Below, in pieces: positions 5,708 to 6,761 of a stretch of 6,761 nucleotides of DNA. This DNA is from Bacteroidales bacterium. GTDB lineage: Bacteria; Bacteroidota; Bacteroidia; Bacteroidales; Muribaculaceae. Location of the stretch: the NCBI GenBank assembly GCA_014800105.1, contig JAAVGQ010000104.1:4572-11332 (forward strand), read 5' to 3'. The notes under the pieces are model-generated. The model saw only the letters and a program-made list of their open reading frames with translations, ran no database searches and was not told the DNA's origin. How positions within the stretch are numbered: the stretch's first letter is position 1; every line of letters begins with the position of its first letter. The position numbers were made by a program, and so were the translations under genes.

Positions 5708-6761
5708 TTAGAGCTGGGGACCGGCAGCAACGAGAGCCTTACCGGCTGCGTTGGTCTCATACTTCTTGAAGTTCTTGATGAAACGTTCAGCAAGATCTTT
5801 TGCCTTAACTGTCCATTCCTCGGGGTTGGTGTAGGTGTCGCGGGGATCAAGAATCTTGGGATCTACGCCGGGAAGTTCAGTGGGGATTTCGAAGTCGAAG
5901 ATGGGGAGCTTCTTGGTGGGAGCATTGAGGATAGCGCCGTCAAGGATAGCGTCGATGATACCGCGGGTGTCACGGATTGAGATACGCTTGCCGGTACCGT
6001 TCCAACCAGTGTTTACGAGGTAAGCCTTAGCACCGCTCTTCTCCATTTTCTTCACGAGTTCTTCAGCATACTTAGTGGGGTGCAGTTCAAGGAATGCCTG
6101 GCCGAAGCAAGCTGAGAATGTGGGAGTAGGCTCAGTGATACCACGTTCAGTACCTGCGAGCTTAGCAGTGAAGCCTGAGAGGAAGTAGTACTTAGTCTGC
6201 TCGGGAGTAAGGATTGATACGGGGGGAAGTACACCGAATGCGTCAGCTGAAAGGAAGATTACGTTCTTAGCAGCAGGACCGGCTGAGATGGGCTTAACGA
6301 TGTTCTCGATGTGGTCGATGGGGTAAGAAACGCGGGTGTTCTCAGTTACGCTCTTGTCAGCGAAGTCGATTTTGCCTTCAGCGTCCACTGTAACGTTCTC
6401 GAGAAGAGCGTCACGACGGATAGCGTTGTAGATATCGGGCTCGCTTTCCTTGTCAAGGTTGATAACCTTAGCGTAGCAACCACCCTCGAAGTTGAACACG
6501 CCGTTGTCGTCCCAGCCGTGTTCGTCGTCACCGATGAGGAGACGCTTGGGGTCAGTTGAAAGTGTAGTCTTACCAGTACCTGAAAGACCGAAGAAGATAG
6601 CTGTGTTCTCACCGTTCTTGTCAGTGTTAGCTGAGCAGTGCATTGAAGCGATACCCTTCTGGGGGAGGTAGTAGTTCATCATTGAGAACATACCTTTCTT
6701 CATTTCGCCGCCGTACCAAGTGTTGATGATAACCTGTTCGTGAGTAGTGATGTTGAATACT
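5708..6761 (-). CDS. pckA: Phosphoenolpyruvate carboxykinase (ATP), C-terminal two thirds (5' end outside window)
   Basis: The minus-strand frame is open from the window edge (...[14 protein letters not shown]...), showing about 350 of the usual 535 or so residues; the start lies to the right. Diagnostic motifs: [13 protein letters not shown] with a metal-ligand Lys (6695-6697), SMHCSAN with a metal-ligand His (6638-6640), Walker [10 protein letters not shown] (6563-6589), the Asp-rich LIGDDEHGW (about 6512-6538), NTRVSYP with the catalytic Arg (6332-6334), and the adenine-site segment [17 protein letters not shown] (5963-6013). All expected residues are present. The enzyme (EC 4.1.1.49, cytoplasmic) interconverts oxaloacetate + ATP with PEP + CO2 + ADP. 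In Bacteroidales it is thought to run largely in the CO2-fixing direction to make oxaloacetate and succinate from PEP, gaining ATP. It is convergent with the glycosidase gene. The stop codon is TAA (complement of 5708-5710). Its strong codon preference fits a highly expressed gene. Confidence 0.98.
   Translation of the reverse strand, partial: VFNITTHEQVIINTWYGGEMKKGMFSMMNYYLPQKGIASMHCSANTDKNGENTAIFFGLSGTGKTTLSTDPKRLLIGDDEHGWDDNGVFNFEGGCYAKVINLDKESEPDIYNAIRRDALLENVTVDAEGKIDFADKSVTENTRVSYPIDHIENIVKPISAGPAAKNVIFLSADAFGVLPPVSILTPEQTKYYFLSGFTAKLAGTERGITEPTPTFSACFGQAFLELHPTKYAEELVKKMEKSGAKAYLVNTGWNGTGKRISIRDTRGIIDAILDGAILNAPTKKLPIFDFEIPTELPGVDPKILDPRDTYTNPEEWTVKAKDLAERFIKNFKKYETNAAGKALVAAGPQL

Noticed and set aside
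5642..5980. 112-codon + strand open frame opposite the end of pckA, starting inside the hairpin
   Set aside because: It overlaps the terminator stem and lies antisense to a certain pckA sequence; the protein shows no recognisable motif and its openness follows from pckA codon bias.
6311..6559. 82-codon + strand frame opposite the pckA core
   Set aside because: It is antisense to the conserved catalytic region of pckA and has no independent start signal.

Overview
The window looks like ordinary chromosomal DNA from a gut-type Bacteroidales bacterium. The grounds are balanced base composition, A-rich or featureless translation starts without Shine-Dalgarno sites, a lipoprotein with a Bacteroidetes surface-export tail (Cys-Ser-Asp-Asn-Asp-Glu), an exact match to the Bacteroidetes -7 promoter element, and Bacteroidetes-type domain architectures (MetallophosN/MetallophosC-like, DUF5018-like). 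A Muribaculaceae-like source is a guess from the general feel of the proteins and was not tested.

Layout: (1) 1-1008 (+) is the C-terminal part of an M16 (insulinase/pitrilysin-type) zinc peptidase whose catalytic N-terminal half lies off the left edge. (2) 1050-2561 (+) is a surface lipoprotein with an N-terminal DUF5018-like beta domain and a repeat region that I read as a circularly closed seven-bladed beta-propeller. No terminator separates it from the peptidase, so the two may be co-transcribed. A strong Rho-independent terminator follows at 2588-2633. (3) 2653-4101 (+) is an exported three-domain calcineurin-like metallophosphoesterase starting only 19 nt after that terminator. (4) 4219-5505 (+) is a secreted (alpha/alpha)6 glycoside hydrolase of the GH63/trehalase-like (mannosylglycerate-hydrolase-like) group, with its own candidate promoter at 4161-4168 and a very strong terminator. 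(5) 5708-6761 (-) is the C-terminal two thirds of ATP-dependent phosphoenolpyruvate carboxykinase (pckA), convergent with gene 4. Two long hairpins lie in the 202-bp convergent gap.

The first four genes encode cell-envelope or periplasmic proteins: a peptidase, a surface binding or structural propeller, a phosphoesterase and a glycosidase. pckA is central metabolism on the opposite strand. I see no SusC/SusD pair, mobile element, CRISPR array, tRNA or rRNA. I do not see a convincing new multi-gene system. The points most worth a second look are the terminator-like hairpin directly before the phosphoesterase start, the closed propeller with equal-spaced tryptophans, the Asp-x-Gln variant of the phosphoesterase metal motif, the unassigned substrate of the glycosidase, and the strand asymmetry of the hairpin downstream of pckA.
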